From Moellerella sp963519845 (GTDB lineage: Bacteria > Pseudomonadota > Gammaproteobacteria > Enterobacterales > Enterobacteriaceae), in the NCBI GenBank assembly GCA_963519845.1, contig CAUQNX010000001.1:248001-312000 (forward strand): a DNA stretch of 64,000 nt. Reading direction: 5' to 3'. Position numbers and translations under genes: made by a program. How positions within the stretch are numbered: the stretch's first letter is position 1; the number at the start of each line of letters is the position of its first letter. This document shows, in pieces, positions 62,140 through 64,000 of this stretch. Under the pieces are notes generated by a model. The model searched no databases, was not told where the DNA came from, and saw only the letters and a list, made by a program, of their open reading frames with translations.

Positions 62140-62458
62140 GATAACTCCATTAACTCGGGCTAGTTATTAATGCTCCCCCAAGTGCTTATGTTAAGAAAAA
62201 TTTATGACCTGTGGAATATAGAGTTAAATGTGTGAGAATTAAATGTATAAAATCAAAAATTGAGATCTGAGCACGATGATTTATGAAATTTAATGTTCAA
62301 AAAGTAAAACATGACCACTTTATTACCTATAGATCACAAAATATGACTCAACCAACAGCATATTAATGTTATAAATATGTTAAATTTATTATTATAAACA
62401 TAAAAAAACGGCAAGGCTAAACCTTACCGTTTTGTATTCAATTAGCTGCTAAGCGTGA
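62140..62458. other. Intergenic region between eno and the DASS transporter gene
   Basis: About 320 bases, AT-rich, with no gene. The right end holds the eno terminator. The left part should hold the DASS promoter; I see no clear -35/-10 pair or complete CRP palindrome. Confidence 0.5.
62402..62433 (-). terminator. Terminator of eno
   Basis: AAAACGG-AAGG pairs with CCTT-CCGTTTT (one C/A mismatch) around a 5-base loop; the A run on the left makes the U tract for leftward transcription. Confidence 0.85.
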
Positions 62459-63760
62459 TTAGCCTTGGCCTTTCACTTCTTTCAGACCATGGAATGGTGC
62501 ACGATCACCCAGCGCTTCTTCAATACGGATCAACTGGTTGTATTTAGCAACACGGTCAGAACGGCTCATTGAACCTGTTTTGATTTGTCCTGCTGCTGTA
62601 CCAACCGCTAAATCAGCGATAGTTGCATCTTCAGTTTCGCCTGAACGATGAGAGATAACCGCAGTATAGCCAGCATCTTTCGCCATTTTGATTGCTGCTA
62701 AAGTTTCAGTCAGCGTACCAATTTGGTTGAATTTGATCAGGATAGAGTTAACGATACCTTTATCGATACCTTCTTGCAGGATTTTGGTATTAGTTACGAA
62801 TAAATCGTCACCAACCAATTGGATTTTGTCGCCCAGTACTTTAGTTTGGTAAGCAAAACCATCCCAATCTGACTCGTCCAAACCATCTTCGATAGAAACG
62901 ATTGGATATTCTTTAGTCAGACCTTCTAAGTAATGTGTAAACTCTTGAGAAGTGAATGTTTTACCTTCACCTTTCAGTTCATAATTACCCGTTTCTTTGT
63001 TATAGAATTCAGAAGCTGCACAGTCCATCGCCAAAGTAACGTCTTTACCCAGAACATAACCAGCTGCATCAACAGCGGCTTTTATCGCTGCCAGAGCGGC
63101 TGCATTAGATTCTAAGTTTGGTGCATAACCACCTTCATCACCGACTGCCGTGTTCATGCCTTTCGCTTTCAACACTTTAGCTAAATGATGGAAAATTTCA
63201 GAACCCATGCGAACAGCTTCTTTCAGTGACTTAGCACCGACTGGCTGAACCATAAACTCTTGAATATCAACGTTATTATCTGCGTGCTCACCGCCATTGA
63301 TGATGTTCATCATTGGTAATGGCATAGAGTATTGACCATGAGTCCCATTCAGATCTGAAATGTGCTCATACAGAGGCATACCTTTTGCAGCTGCAGCCGC
63401 TTTTGCGTTAGCAAGAGAGACAGCTAGAATCGCATTAGCACCGAATTTAGCTTTATTATCAGTACCATCTAACTCGATCATGATTTTATCGATGTTAGCT
63501 TGATCTTTGGCATCTTTACCAATCAGCGCTTCAGCGATTGGGCCATTAACTGCGCCAACTGCTTTTAATACGCCTTTACCCAGAAAACGAGCTTTATCAC
63601 CGTCACGCAGTTCTAACGCTTCGCGAGAACCGGTTGAAGCGCCTGATGGTGCCGCGGCTAATCCAACGAAACCGCCTTCTAAGTGAACTTCTGCTTCTAC
63701 AGTTGGGTTACCACGGGAGTCAATAATTTCGCGACCGATTACTCTTACGATTTTGGACAT
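62459..63760 (-). CDS. eno: Enolase
   Basis: A 433-residue glycolytic enzyme (E. coli 432) that converts 2-phosphoglycerate to phosphoenolpyruvate; it also anchors in the RNA degradosome. The start MSKIVRVIGREIIDSRGN has GAGGAAA upstream; an earlier in-frame Met precedes that RBS. Motifs are GASTGSREALELRD (mobile loop), GDEGGYAPN, the magnesium ligands in LAMDCAASEF, SIEDGLDESDWDG and LVGDDLFVTN, and the signature ILIKFNQIGTLTET and SHRSGETEDATIADLAVG. It is downstream of pyrG on the same strand. Confidence 0.98.
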   Translation of the reverse strand: MSKIVRVIGREIIDSRGNPTVEAEVHLEGGFVGLAAAPSGASTGSREALELRDGDKARFLGKGVLKAVGAVNGPIAEALIGKDAKDQANIDKIMIELDGTDNKAKFGANAILAVSLANAKAAAAAKGMPLYEHISDLNGTHGQYSMPLPMMNIINGGEHADNNVDIQEFMVQPVGAKSLKEAVRMGSEIFHHLAKVLKAKGMNTAVGDEGGYAPNLESNAAALAAIKAAVDAAGYVLGKDVTLAMDCAASEFYNKETGNYELKGEGKTFTSQEFTHYLEGLTKEYPIVSIEDGLDESDWDGFAYQTKVLGDKIQLVGDDLFVTNTKILQEGIDKGIVNSILIKFNQIGTLTETLAAIKMAKDAGYTAVISHRSGETEDATIADLAVGTAAGQIKTGSMSRSDRVAKYNQLIRIEEALGDRAPFHGLKEVKGQG

Positions 63761-63789
63761 TAGGTTTTCCTCAGTACAAGTTAAATTTC

Positions 63790-63818
63790 GGCAGGTTAAC
63801 AATTAGCGTCAACCTGCC
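63790..63818 (-). other. Inverted repeat between pyrG and eno
   Basis: GGCAGGTT (63790-63797) and AACCTGCC (63811-63818) form an 8-bp stem with a 13-base loop in the 64-base pyrG-eno gap. There is no U tract after it, so readthrough into eno is likely; it may stabilise or process the mRNA. Confidence 0.55.
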
Positions 63819-63824
63819 CATATC

Positions 63825-64000
63825 TTATTTCTGTTGGCTTTTTTGATAGACACCAGCAGCTTTTACAAAACCTGCAAACAATGGATGGCCATCTCTTGGG
63901 GTTGATGTAAATTCAGGATGGAATTGACAAGCAACGAACCAAGGATGATTTGGATTTTCAATGATTTCCACTAATTTGTTATCCACTGAACGACCTGCAA
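63825..64000 (-). CDS. pyrG: CTP synthase, C-terminal part (cut by window edge)
   Basis: The last 58 codons of PyrG. The reading contains DNKLVEIIENPNHPWFVACQ and then FHPEFTSTPRDGHPLFAGF, the end of the class I glutamine amidotransferase domain with its catalytic His and Glu (FHPEF). It is nearly identical to E. coli PyrG and ends GVYQKSQQK. The enzyme makes CTP from UTP with glutamine ammonia. It precedes eno as in most Enterobacterales. Confidence 0.97.
   Translation of the reverse strand, partial: AGRSVDNKLVEIIENPNHPWFVACQFHPEFTSTPRDGHPLFAGFVKAAGVYQKSQQK

Noticed and set aside
1..64000. CRISPR arrays, insertion sequences, prophage genes
   Set aside because: No regularly spaced repeats, transposase, integrase or phage structural genes were recognised on either strand.

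Overview
The window is a piece of chromosome from a low-GC member of the Enterobacterales. Gene order and protein similarity to E. coli are very strong (acrRAB, mscK, priC, apt-dnaX-ybaB-recR, htpG, adk, hemH, gsk, ybaL, fsr, ushA, ybaK, ybaP, cueR, ybbJ-qmcA, cnoX, ybbO, tesA, ybbA-ybbP, purEK, lpxH, ppiB, cysS, ybcJ, folD, argU). The AT-rich composition and the breaks in that order suggest Morganellaceae (Proteus/Providencia/Moellerella-like), but the genus cannot be fixed from sequence alone. No insertion sequence, phage module or CRISPR array was seen.

Layout. 1-3950: accessory, very AT-rich. It holds the start of a fimbrial subunit gene, a three-gene outer-membrane lipoprotein operon (CsgG family, DUF4810, DUF799) and an orphan lipoprotein, and ends at tRNA-Arg(TCT). 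4221-5383: folD and ybcJ. 5384-9681: the fructose PTS operon fruBKA with one CRP and two Cra sites. 9906-14285: amiD and the glutamate acid-resistance pair gadB/gadC. 14333-18949: cysS, then ppiB-lpxH and purEK, the latter with a PurR operator. 19095-21776: an MFS transporter and a secreted phytase-like esterase. 21973-31358: ybbAP, tesA, ybbO, cnoX, qmcA-ybbJ, cueR, a CueR-type promoter driving a tandem metal-binding-domain protein where copA is expected, then ybaP-ybaK. 31492-35082: accessory genes (orphan TerF-like TerD/vWA protein, MarR regulator with a divergent EamA exporter, Sel1-repeat protein). 35140-50474: ushA, fsr, ybaL, gsk, hemH, adk, htpG, recR-ybaB-dnaX, apt, priC, rsmS. 50490-59495: mscK, a DsrE-family gene, acrR and divergent acrAB. 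59744-60688: a two-partner-secretion exoprotein gene with an amber stop in its signal peptide. 60754-64000: a DASS/SLC13 transporter, eno and the 3' end of pyrG.

Themes. Several genes handle envelope and stress duties: AcrAB efflux with a palindromic AcrR operator, MscK, periplasmic UshA, the AmiD amidase, the GadB/GadC acid-resistance couple, CueR copper sensing, HtpG with a sigma-32-type promoter, and the chaperedoxin CnoX. Nucleotide salvage and synthesis (apt, adk, gsk, ushA, purEK, pyrG) forms a second theme.

Points most worth attention: (i) the copA position holds only a 139-residue double-HMA protein under a near-canonical CueR promoter; (ii) dnaX carries a complete -1 frameshift cassette predicting a 433-residue gamma subunit; (iii) the TPS gene is interrupted at codon 8; (iv) the CsgG/DUF4810/DUF799 operon stands without curli genes; (v) terF stands alone, without the rest of a ter operon. 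I saw no clearly unprecedented multi-gene system; the nearest candidates are (i) and (iv).
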